DNA of 64,000 nt from a virus. The stretch lies in the IMG/VR virus record IMGVR_UViG_3300042520_001624, positions 1 to 64,000 of that record; one strand, written 5' to 3'. The notes beneath the pieces are model-generated. The model was not told where the DNA came from. It did not search any database and worked only from the letters and a program-made list of their open reading frames with translations. Shown piece after piece: positions 1-7,111 of this stretch (position 1 is its first letter; each line of letters begins with the position of its first letter). A program made the translations under genes and the position numbers.

Positions 1-481
1 AGCATCGACAGCGGAAGTCTGGACAATGTCCGGCACGATACTTGCAGATCCAGGCGGTGGCACAAGACTTGCGTTAGACCCCCGGGGAGGGGGGAAAACG
101 GGAGTCTCTGGAGGGGGGAGGTACCCTTCCACCGGTCCATGCTGTGTTTTCGGAAACGGGTTGCAAAGTCTTGCAAGGTGTCCGACTGCCACACAGTGTT
201 CTGGTGTTCTGGCTATACTCCTTACCATGTTTTTCTGAAGTGGTCAAAGCTCCAACACATCCCGCACATGTTTTCTCGGGATACAGGCGCTTCGCGCAAC
301 AGAAATTTCCTACAAAAATTCCAGCGACTGCGATGCACAGTTATGCAAAGGCTCCATACAGATCGAGGAGCAGGAACAGGAGGAGTGCTGTTCCGAGGCA
401 GAGCACAACAATGTCCTCGTGTTTCCTGTTCTTCACAGTCTAAAAGTAGCGTAAGTCCTTGTGCCGTAGTAGGTTGTGTCC
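1..481. other. left-end stretch without a supported gene
   Basis: I see no reading frame here with a recognisable product. The open frames on both strands overlap each other, have no convincing ribosome site and read as low-information Arg/Ser/Cys-rich sequence. The stretch contains G-runs around 86-120. It may be regulatory or the tail end of a module left of the window. Confidence 0.5.
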
Positions 482-1276
482 ATGCGAACCTCCAAAATCT
501 ACGCAGTCTGTTCTGATATTCATTTCGATTTGCAGGACAGGGCGTGTTGGGCAGCGTTCCGTGCATGGCACAGGGACATCTCCCCGGACCGGACAATAAT
601 CCTGGGTGACTTTCTGGATTTCGGAATGCTATCTCGGTACACGCAGAGTCCGAACGATCCTGTCTTTGCGGTACCTCAGATCCAGATGTTTGTCCGGGAG
701 GCGAATGCTCTTGCTCTGGAGTCCAAGGAGGTAGTTGTCGTTGAAGGCAACCACGACGAGCGTTGGTCCAAGATCCTGGGTGTGAACCCACAGTTTCTGA
801 AAGGGGCCAAGGGTTTTACGTTGGAGGAGCAGTGTCGTGCTCAGGGTCTTTCTCCCAACGTGAAATGGTTTCGGGAGGACGTGGAGCACAAGGGCGTGAA
901 GTGCGGGCCGTTCATGCTCCGCCACGGGCACAAGCAATCGGGCAGGTTCGGGGGTGCAAAGCACCTGTCCTCGAACCGGCTGGACAAGACTCTGGGGCAG
1001 TCGGAGGTGTTTGGTCACCATCACCGAGCCCAGATGTTTTGCAAGACTTCCTACGGCAAGACGGCTATTGCCATTGCTAATCCTGCTTTGACCGGGGGAC
1101 ATGAGTACGCTCCGGATGCGGACTGGCAGCAGGGCTTTACGGTTCTGGAGGTCTTTGGCAAGGGAGAGTCTCAGTGCACCCCGCATCTTATCGTTATGTC
1201 GGAGGGTGCGTTTGCTTGGGGTGGTAAGGTCTACGACGGGAACTACATTCTGAAAGAGAAGGCGAGGAAGCGTTGA
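482..1276 (+). CDS. calcineurin-like metallophosphoesterase
   Basis: The protein has the ordered metal-binding motifs of the metallophosphoesterase superfamily: D-x-H near the N-terminus (SDIHFD), GDFLDFG, the GNHDE motif, and two later histidine motifs (RHGHK and GHHHR). Such enzymes hydrolyse phosphodiester or phosphomonoester bonds with two metal ions; the substrate here is unknown. About 264 residues is normal for phage versions. An in-frame GTG at 476 is an alternative start; I prefer the ATG at 482. The gene is followed by a tightly overlapping small gene, which suggests an operon with the HslV-like gene. It is distinct from the SbcD-like gene at 54043, which is longer and paired with SbcC. 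Confidence 0.85.
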   Translation: MRTSKIYAVCSDIHFDLQDRACWAAFRAWHRDISPDRTIILGDFLDFGMLSRYTQSPNDPVFAVPQIQMFVREANALALESKEVVVVEGNHDERWSKILGVNPQFLKGAKGFTLEEQCRAQGLSPNVKWFREDVEHKGVKCGPFMLRHGHKQSGRFGGAKHLSSNRLDKTLGQSEVFGHHHRAQMFCKTSYGKTAIAIANPALTGGHEYAPDADWQQGFTVLEVFGKGESQCTPHLIVMSEGAFAWGGKVYDGNYILKEKARKR

Positions 1277-1479
1277 GCCGGAAGAAGCTAGAGCAGATTG
1301 AGGATTTCATTTTTGAGGCGGGGCGTTCTGGGGGTCTTACAGGGTTTATTGTCCAAGGACTTGTTCTGGGAACTGTAGGTTCTTTTTACGTGGTGGGGTC
1401 TCTGGCAATGCAAGCGGGGCGTGGGATCAGCTGGCTGTGTGGTAAGACCAAGAAGGACGAGGAGAAGCCCAAGACATGA
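1273..1479 (+). CDS. small membrane protein
   Basis: This 68-residue protein starts with TTG whose bases overlap the stop of the metallophosphoesterase gene (TTGA). It has an acidic/basic N-terminal stretch, one likely membrane segment at about residues 24-47 (TGFIVQGLVLG to SLAMQ) and a charged lysine-rich tail. I do not recognise a family. The tight overlap on both sides, with the next start at 1476, supports translation as part of a three-gene unit. The function is unknown; a membrane anchor or accessory to its neighbours is only a guess. Confidence 0.6.
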   Translation: MSRKKLEQIEDFIFEAGRSGGLTGFIVQGLVLGTVGSFYVVGSLAMQAGRGISWLCGKTKKDEEKPKT

Positions 1480-2000
1480 CTTGTGTAGTTGCGATAGAGA
1501 CTTCGGAGGGTGTCCTGTTTGGGACAGACAGCGGGATCTCTGTTGGCAACATCATCACGAGCCACGGTCCAAAGCTCATTCACAAGCGGGGAGTAACGAT
1601 TGCGTACGCCGGGGAGATTCGGGCAGCTCAAATTCTAGAACATGAGATCAAGCTGCCTGCTCTTCCCAAGCGGATGTCTTCCGAGGAGTACCTGTACAGA
1701 AACCTGATAGAGCCATACAGAAAGGCTGTGAAGGAGTCGGGGCTTGCTCCGGAGCATTCGGGTCTGGACTGTGTGGTTTCTCTCCGCGGCAAGGTATGGG
1801 AGGTTACAGACAATTACACGCTGCTGAGCCGCCCAGAGGGCTACGCAGTGGCAGGGAGCGGAGGGGACATAGCTCGGGGTGCGATGGAGGCTCTGGAGGA
1901 TTGGGAGCCCAAGCAGAGGGCAGAGCGGGCCTTGCAGATTTCGGAGAAGTTCTGCTCGTCGGTCCGGGGGCCTTTCTATTTTTATCTGTCGACTGGCTAA
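1476..2000 (+). CDS. HslV/proteasome beta-like Ntn hydrolase
   Basis: The 174-residue protein begins M-T-C-V-V-A-I-E, so removal of Met1 would expose the N-terminal threonine used as nucleophile in HslV and proteasome beta subunits. Further matches to that family are GTDSG where HslV has GDGQ, a lysine in GPKLIHK near the position of the catalytic lysine, and the GSGGDIARGAMEAL segment that matches the GSGG-x-A-x-A helix of HslV. Its length is that of HslV. No HslU or other AAA unfoldase is visible in this window. It could be a stand-alone protease, a subunit that uses a host ATPase, or the procapsid protease, since I see no other prohead protease in the head module. The family assignment is strong from motif order; the role is inference. 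Confidence 0.8.
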   Translation: MTCVVAIETSEGVLFGTDSGISVGNIITSHGPKLIHKRGVTIAYAGEIRAAQILEHEIKLPALPKRMSSEEYLYRNLIEPYRKAVKESGLAPEHSGLDCVVSLRGKVWEVTDNYTLLSRPEGYAVAGSGGDIARGAMEALEDWEPKQRAERALQISEKFCSSVRGPFYFYLSTG

Positions 2001-2045
2001 ACGGTATTGTTGTAGCTAGTATCAGTCGGAGGAGACAAAGACGAA

Positions 2046-2810
2046 ATGGCTGCTTCTTCGATTCGGAACCCTTCTGTAGAGGTCTGCGCGATGCCCTACC
2101 CCTTTCAGGGGATTCTTCAGGGGGGCCAGACAATCATCCTGTCGGGAACTCCGGCACAGCTTGCGGCTTTTTGCCCCTCGCTACAGAACTCTTTCGTAGT
2201 GAACGACCTGGGGAGCTACTCAGGCTCTACAGATGACGCAACTTTTGGGGTCGTCACAGAGACCTCGCCTCAGTTTGCCGGACTGACGCTTACCCCTTTT
2301 GCAGAAACTTCCGGATCGCGGGCAGTTCTTACTGTAGGGGGCGCGGCAGATACGGGCGTGACTGCTTCTACAGAGCAGAGCGATGTCTACTTTAACCTTG
2401 CCCGTACGGTTACTTGGGCGACCGGTGCTCTGACTACACAGCGGGCAGTCCGGATTGCTGCGCCGACTTACGCGTTTGCTGCAGCGTCGACGGTGACTAC
2501 GGCAGTAACTGTGGACATCAGCGGCGCTCCTGTAGCGGGCACCAATGCCACTCTTAGCCACTCGTATGCCCTGCGGGTTGCTTCGGGGGATTCGCGCTTC
2601 TCGGGGTCGGTAGGCGTCGGTGGGGCTCCTGCAGCTTCTGCAGCCCTGACGGTCACGAGCACTACGCAGGGGCTGTTGTTCCCCCGGATGACCGAAGTAC
2701 AGCGCGATGCCATCTCGGCTCCCGCTGCGGGTCTTGTTATCTACAATACGACTACCAACAAGCTGAACCTGCGGGTAGCCGCTGCTTGGGAAGTAATCAC
2801 CTCGGCCTGA
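2046..2810 (+). CDS. fibre-like structural protein
   Basis: A strong ribosome site (GGAGGAG) precedes the ATG. The 254-residue product is rich in Thr, Ala, Ser and Gly with alternating small and hydrophobic residues typical of beta-structured fibres. Its C-terminal part, with TTQGLLFPRMTEVQRD followed by AGLVIYNTTTNKL, is a segment very common in phage tail fibres and tail-spike shafts. No enzymatic motif or chaperone (S74) domain is seen. Its position apart from the main tail locus suggests an additional fibre or decoration protein. Confidence 0.65.
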   Translation: MAASSIRNPSVEVCAMPYPFQGILQGGQTIILSGTPAQLAAFCPSLQNSFVVNDLGSYSGSTDDATFGVVTETSPQFAGLTLTPFAETSGSRAVLTVGGAADTGVTASTEQSDVYFNLARTVTWATGALTTQRAVRIAAPTYAFAAASTVTTAVTVDISGAPVAGTNATLSHSYALRVASGDSRFSGSVGVGGAPAASAALTVTSTTQGLLFPRMTEVQRDAISAPAAGLVIYNTTTNKLNLRVAAAWEVITSA

Positions 2811-2811
2811 T

Positions 2812-3021
2812 ATGGAACGCCGTCCGGTCTCTAGCTCTAACCTTGCAGCTGTCGGCTACGACAAGTCTAGTAAGGTCTTGGAAATAGAGTTCCGGACGGG
2901 CGCCGTTTACCAGTATCGGTCTGTCCACCCCAACACTGCCCGCGGACTCTTCGCTGCTTCCTCTAAAGGGAAGTACGTATGGAAGAACGTCCGCGGGAAG
3001 TACTCGTACTCAAAAGTCTAG
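2812..3021 (+). CDS. KTSC-domain protein
   Basis: The 69-residue product fits the KTSC domain along its whole length: SSNLAAVGYD, then a hydrophobic strand leading to FRTGAVYQYRSV, then a helix and a C-terminal strand ending in VRGKYSYSKV. KTSC is a small domain of unknown detailed function, often found in phage genomes and next to lysyl-tRNA synthetase-like or DNA-processing proteins. The gene starts directly after the previous stop and its end overlaps the end of the convergent minus-strand gene by 12 nt. Confidence 0.8.
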   Translation: MERRPVSSSNLAAVGYDKSSKVLEIEFRTGAVYQYRSVHPNTARGLFAASSKGKYVWKNVRGKYSYSKV

Positions 3022-3495
3022 ATAGTCTTTCCGAACGGACTGCAGCCATTCGACCCCTTCGGGGGTCAGATAGTACGAGCCTTCATACGCCCGTACTACC
3101 ATGTTGCGTCCTATAAGCCCTTCAGGTCCGCAGATCTTTGCACGGGACTTAGAGGCATCGGGGCAATCATATCCGGCCAGTCCAAAGACATCCGGCCACA
3201 GCTGCCACGCTGTATAGACGATGTCGGCATCCCGGATCTCTACTTCTGTACTACCTCGGGCTAGCTTGCACATGGCGAGCAAGACACGTCCTCGCATTGT
3301 TGTCGGAGACACCTCCCCATTGCGGGCACGTACTTGTTTCTGTCGTACGGGCTTTCCGACAAAGACATCAGTGATAGAAACCTTCCGAGAAACAACTGGT
3401 GCGGGTGCCTCAACCGGGATGGGCTTCTGGGGCTTCTTCGAGAAGCCAAGAATACCTGCCATAGGATTGGGCACCTCGTACCAGGGTTTATTCAT
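3010..3495 (-). CDS. hypothetical winged-helix-like protein
   Basis: This 161-residue protein lies just downstream of the large terminase and overlaps its stop by 4 nt. The N-terminal 60 residues are proline and basic-rich and probably disordered. From about residue 65 a helical domain follows (TTMRGRVLLAMCKLARG), and the C-terminus (GLIGRNMVVRAYEGSYYLTPEGVEWLQ) reads like the recognition helix and wing of a winged helix. I do not recognise a named family. Translational coupling with terminase suggests a packaging or regulatory accessory role. Confidence 0.6.
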   Translation of the reverse strand: MNKPWYEVPNPMAGILGFSKKPQKPIPVEAPAPVVSRKVSITDVFVGKPVRQKQVRARNGEVSPTTMRGRVLLAMCKLARGSTEVEIRDADIVYTAWQLWPDVFGLAGYDCPDASKSRAKICGPEGLIGRNMVVRAYEGSYYLTPEGVEWLQSVRKDYLDF

Positions 3496-6134
3496 CGGTT
3501 CTTTCCAAGACGGAGGCGTCCAAACTGGACCTTGCCCTGCGACTTTTCACGGCTCTGTCTTGCTCCGTCTTTAGCAATCCACAAAGACATGAGCAAGTCA
3601 CCTGTGTGGTTGCTAGGTTGGTAGGAGAGCATCTCCTCAACAAGCTCGTCTACTTCTTCCTCGCAGCCCTCCCGAGTGCCGTCCCACGAAGGGATGTACC
3701 ACTTGTTCAGGGCCATCTCGGCAGCGATAGCCTCGACTCCGAACATGGGATCGTACTTGTTCATGCCGGTTCGGAAGGCGTTGATCTTGTAGCTGAGCCC
3801 GGACATGTTCATCAGCTGGATAAGAAAGTCCTGCGCTCCGTTGGACTCGACCCAGACCTCAGACATGAACAGTCGCTGCTGCTCCTTGATTTTGTCCATG
3901 ATCTCTTGGGCATTCCAACGCCCTTTGACGATGTTCAGTATCTGATAGTCGTACTGGTTGCCGGACTTGGGAACCTCCAAGATTGTCGTAATGACAGTCG
4001 GGTCGTTCTTAGCCTTGGGCTTAACGCCAAGGTCTACTCCAGTAACCGTACGACAGCCTGCGGGGATCTTGGGGAGACCCATGCGCATCAGGATCTGCTG
4101 CTTGCCGAGATCCAGAGCCTGATCAATCCACTCCTGCTTAAAGCGCTGCTCTCCGTCGATACGGGCTTTAAGCATGTAGAGACGCTCGAACTCAATAGGT
4201 CCCTGGTCGAAGTCTCGGATCTGGTAGATGCGTTCCATGGGAAACATCCCAGGATCACGGCTGATTAGTTCCCCAGAGTCGTCATCGTACTTGAGCACGG
4301 GGAACTTGAGAGCCTTCCATCCGGACTTAACCAGACGGTGCATCAAGTCTTTCTCGTGCCAGACGTTCCCGATAGCAACCGCCCAACCTGCAGCATCCAA
4401 GCGGGAGATGACCTGCTTCCGGATACGTTGTTCAGTTTGGTCTCTAGATGCTTCTGTTAGCGTGGAGTCGATGTTGTCTACGTCGTCTAAGACAAGGCCG
4501 TCTAGACGAGCACCTACAATGTTTCCTGTAAGACCTACGGCCTGCAGTGTGGGGTCGCGTCGAATGGTCTCTCGGGCAACAGTAAACTTGTTGCCTGCCC
4601 AGATCTCTCCGGGCTTGATGTCCGGGAATACGTCTTTGAACTCCTGAGAATAGGCAATGTACTGCTTGATGGCAGACACAGTGCGCTCGGCCATCTCGGA
4701 CGTGTTGCAGACCATTGCGATGGAGCAGTTGGGATTCTTCCCGATTCTCCAGAGAACATGGCCAATAGCAATCTGGTTGGTATTGTGTACAACCAGTCCT
4801 TCTTGAATGTAGCTGTGCTCTTTTTCCGCAATCTCAATCCCCCAAGTCTGTACAGGTTTTACAGACTTCGTGATGGACAAGATTCGGACCTTCTTGAGCA
4901 GAGCAGGAGGAGTCTCGGGTACTTCCTGCGTTGGCCAGAAGCGTCCCAAGTCTTCCGGCAGTACGTACAGCTTGTAGTGCCTGTTTACACGGGCAGTTCG
5001 GGCCCGCATCGGAGGGAAGATCCCCCCATGTGTGCCCTGAATAGCGGCCCCTTTTCCGGCCAGACGAAGACTGAGCTTGGCCCCCGTCCGGAGATTCAGT
5101 CTCCTGACACTTTCCAGAGTGTCCCGGTTTGTGTGTCCGACGTACAGAGGCAGTCGGGTGTCGGCAACTCCGAAGGTACCAGCAATAGCGCTGTTACGAT
5201 TTAGGTCTCCGGTAGTATTCAAACGGAAGTAAGCCGCAGAGAAGAAGGCAGACAGCAGCCGACAGATTGAGCTGGTCTTGAGCTGGTAAACCTCTGGGAG
5301 AAAGTCTACCGGCCAGCCCTGCTCAATCTTGGCCAACGAAGCCAAGAAAAGTGCCGGAGACATGGCCGCCTTCTTGGTGTTCTTTACTCGGAATGCATGC
5401 TCCTTGTACGGAACAACTTCCCAGCCTGCAGCCTCCAGCATTCGCTGTCTACGAGCAGACCACTTCTCTGCTCCGTTCATCCGACGAACAATCACAGACT
5501 CGTGCTTGCCGACACGTCCGGCGTACAGGTAGCCAAGGATCTCGGCTTCTTCGGGGGGAACCTGCTCGTCTGCAGTAGTTCCGTCTATGTCCAGGTGGTT
5601 AAGAGCAACAACCTCTTCCCCGGCCTCTAGCTGGTCCGCACGGACCCAGCTAAGGTCTGAACGGAGTAGGGGATGATTCTCTGTAACCTTTAGTAGAGCC
5701 CCATCTGCCGTCTTGATGTGGAGAATTGGGTGCTTGCCGTTGTCAATTAGACTGGCAGTAACGGGAATGAGCGCATGCTTTTCCGGAGACCAAGTTAGTA
5801 GCTTGTCTCCTGCTTGCAGGTCTCCCGCGTTTCTCCATGTTCCATCCGCATACAGCACCTTGGCGTCCTCCGTAACGCACTTGCCAAGGCCCGGATGGGT
5901 CCAAATAGCCACACGTGGGCAGTCCAGAATGGCTCTGTGCAGCGCTTCGTGGTCGGAATGCTGGTAGATCTGCGACCCGTCTGTAGCGTTTCTTAGGACG
6001 TAAGCGCAGAACCAGCTCGGGTCCTCCCGAGCGAGGACAATCATGGCCTTGCGGTACTCCCGAGCCAGCTGTGCAGCATACTCGGGTTCTTCCTTGGCAA
6101 TTTCCTCGATAATCCGGGGATCAAGACGCATCAT
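3492..6134 (-). CDS. terL: terminase large subunit with an in-frame intein
   Basis: The precursor is 880 residues. Removing the intein (residues 86-451) leaves about 514 residues, a normal large terminase. The N-extein ends in the Walker A sequence THPGLGK and the C-extein resumes with TNQIAIG, so splicing restores GKT. Walker B is GLVLDDVDN. The nuclease half begins with TGVDLGVKPKAKNDPTV, where the first aspartate is the expected RNase H-fold metal ligand. TerL cuts concatemeric DNA and drives it through the portal by ATP hydrolysis. The start overlaps the upstream small-terminase gene by 14 nt. The gene lies on the strand opposite the portal gene, an unusual arrangement. Confidence 0.93.
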   Translation of the reverse strand: MMRLDPRIIEEIAKEEPEYAAQLAREYRKAMIVLAREDPSWFCAYVLRNATDGSQIYQHSDHEALHRAILDCPRVAIWTHPGLGKCVTEDAKVLYADGTWRNAGDLQAGDKLLTWSPEKHALIPVTASLIDNGKHPILHIKTADGALLKVTENHPLLRSDLSWVRADQLEAGEEVVALNHLDIDGTTADEQVPPEEAEILGYLYAGRVGKHESVIVRRMNGAEKWSARRQRMLEAAGWEVVPYKEHAFRVKNTKKAAMSPALFLASLAKIEQGWPVDFLPEVYQLKTSSICRLLSAFFSAAYFRLNTTGDLNRNSAIAGTFGVADTRLPLYVGHTNRDTLESVRRLNLRTGAKLSLRLAGKGAAIQGTHGGIFPPMRARTARVNRHYKLYVLPEDLGRFWPTQEVPETPPALLKKVRILSITKSVKPVQTWGIEIAEKEHSYIQEGLVVHNTNQIAIGHVLWRIGKNPNCSIAMVCNTSEMAERTVSAIKQYIAYSQEFKDVFPDIKPGEIWAGNKFTVARETIRRDPTLQAVGLTGNIVGARLDGLVLDDVDNIDSTLTEASRDQTEQRIRKQVISRLDAAGWAVAIGNVWHEKDLMHRLVKSGWKALKFPVLKYDDDSGELISRDPGMFPMERIYQIRDFDQGPIEFERLYMLKARIDGEQRFKQEWIDQALDLGKQQILMRMGLPKIPAGCRTVTGVDLGVKPKAKNDPTVITTILEVPKSGNQYDYQILNIVKGRWNAQEIMDKIKEQQRLFMSEVWVESNGAQDFLIQLMNMSGLSYKINAFRTGMNKYDPMFGVEAIAAEMALNKWYIPSWDGTREGCEEEVDELVEEMLSYQPSNHTGDLLMSLWIAKDGARQSREKSQGKVQFGRLRLGKNR
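4782..5879 (-). other. intein in the TerL Walker A motif
   Basis: This in-frame 366-residue insertion encodes residues Cys86 to Asn451 of the terminase precursor. It starts with CVTEDAKVLYADGTW (block A, Cys1), has a TENHPLL block B with the T-x-x-H signature, and ends with HSYIQEGLVVHN followed by Thr, giving block F and block G with the terminal His-Asn and a Thr +1 residue. The central 200 residues hold two LAGLIDADG-like helices, LGYLYAGRVG and LLSAFFSAAYF, in which the catalytic acidic residues are absent. The splicing domain therefore looks intact while the homing endonuclease looks degenerate. Insertion between GK and T of a P-loop is a known favoured intein site. Confidence 0.92.
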
Positions 6135-6798
6135 CAGAGGGCTCCACGGTAGCTTCCGCTACAATTGCTGTATCCTTGGCGTACTTTCCGCTAATGTGCA
6201 TGATGGACTTCGACAGATTTTCGAGAATCTGCTTAGCTCCGGTGGCATCAAGACCTTCGAGCTCGTCTGCGTTCTCGCTTCCGTCATCTAGAGGATGCCG
6301 CATTACGTAACGCTCGGTCTTAACCATGGCTTCTACAGCAGTCTGGGCCTTAACTACAGTAGTTCCGGTCACTTGAATGATCTGTTGCAGGTCTTTGATC
6401 GTAAGATCCTCTGGACTGCGGGAAACACGCCCGTCTAGCTCTTTAGCAGCCGTTTGCATGGTCTTGAGCAGCTGCAAAGCCGCTCCGGAGAACCCCAAAG
6501 CGATGCGTCGGTTAGCTCGGAGGGTAGTTGTCTGCTCGTCGAGGGCAGACAAACGCTCTTTACGGGCGGTTAGAACGGCCTCTGCCTCCTGTCGCTCTAC
6601 TGATCTCTCGTCTTCGTCGAACTGTTTTTCCCAGCTTTTACGACGTGGAGGCACCGCAAAGGTCTGAGGTTGCTGCGCTCTGACTTCTTGAATGGCCTTT
6701 TCTGCCCCTTCCAGCTCTCCTGCAGCAGCCTGCTCGGCTTTGGTGGGTCTGCCCCCCTTGCCACGCTGGTTTGGGGGCTTGCCGAGTGTCCAGCTCAT
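6121..6798 (-). CDS. terS: probable terminase small subunit
   Basis: The 225-residue product lies directly upstream of the large terminase and overlaps it, the usual place for TerS. The N-terminus (GKGGRPTKAEQ) is a basic, RPTK-type segment often seen at the start of phage DNA-binding and small-terminase proteins. The middle is strongly helical (residues about 75-190) with long Ala/Leu/Gln stretches that could form a coiled coil, and the C-terminus is acidic. No helix-turn-helix motif is certain. The assignment rests on position and general architecture, so another packaging accessory is possible. Confidence 0.6.
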   Translation of the reverse strand: MSWTLGKPPNQRGKGGRPTKAEQAAAGELEGAEKAIQEVRAQQPQTFAVPPRRKSWEKQFDEDERSVERQEAEAVLTARKERLSALDEQTTTLRANRRIALGFSGAALQLLKTMQTAAKELDGRVSRSPEDLTIKDLQQIIQVTGTTVVKAQTAVEAMVKTERYVMRHPLDDGSENADELEGLDATGAKQILENLSKSIMHISGKYAKDTAIVAEATVEPSDDAS

Positions 6799-7040
6799 AC
6801 AATCACCCCGATTGCACGCTGTCCTGCCTCAGTTACCTGCAGACTTCGAGCACGATTAGGGACGGAGCTCGCCAGTCCCTTCTTATAGATTGCATTGAGC
6901 ATGTCTGTAATGGCATTGAGGCTGGCAACGCCCATCATGCGTGCAATTTCTCTCCGGCTGGGCGGATAGCCGTTACGTTTGGTATAGTTGTAGACCAGCC
7001 GGACAAGTTCCAGCTGCCGAAACGTTGGTTCCCTGTCCAT
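6795..7040 (-). CDS. LexA-type winged-helix DNA-binding protein
   Basis: The 81-residue protein matches the N-terminal DNA-binding domain of LexA: a first helix (TFRQLELVRLVYNYTKRNGYPPSRREIARMMG in two parts), PPSRREIA being the typical turn, a recognition helix with SLNAITDMLNAIYKKG, and a wing ending VTEAGQRAIGV. The autoprotease domain of LexA is absent, so the protein cannot be inactivated by RecA-stimulated self-cleavage. It begins next to the 71-nt divergent intergenic gap before the portal gene and overlaps the small terminase start by 4 nt. It may control the terminase or portal transcripts; that is inference. Confidence 0.75.
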   Translation of the reverse strand: MDREPTFRQLELVRLVYNYTKRNGYPPSRREIARMMGVASLNAITDMLNAIYKKGLASSVPNRARSLQVTEAGQRAIGVIV

Positions 7041-7111
7041 ATGTTCCGATACTAGATCATTTGTACAGGTCCGTCTAAGACAAGTTGGCTGTTTTGCGTT
7101 AGTCTCGCACT

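Noticed and set aside
222-791. 189-codon minus-strand frame at the left end
   Set aside because: Overlaps the metallophosphoesterase and the non-coding left end; Trp/Arg/Cys-rich without a domain.
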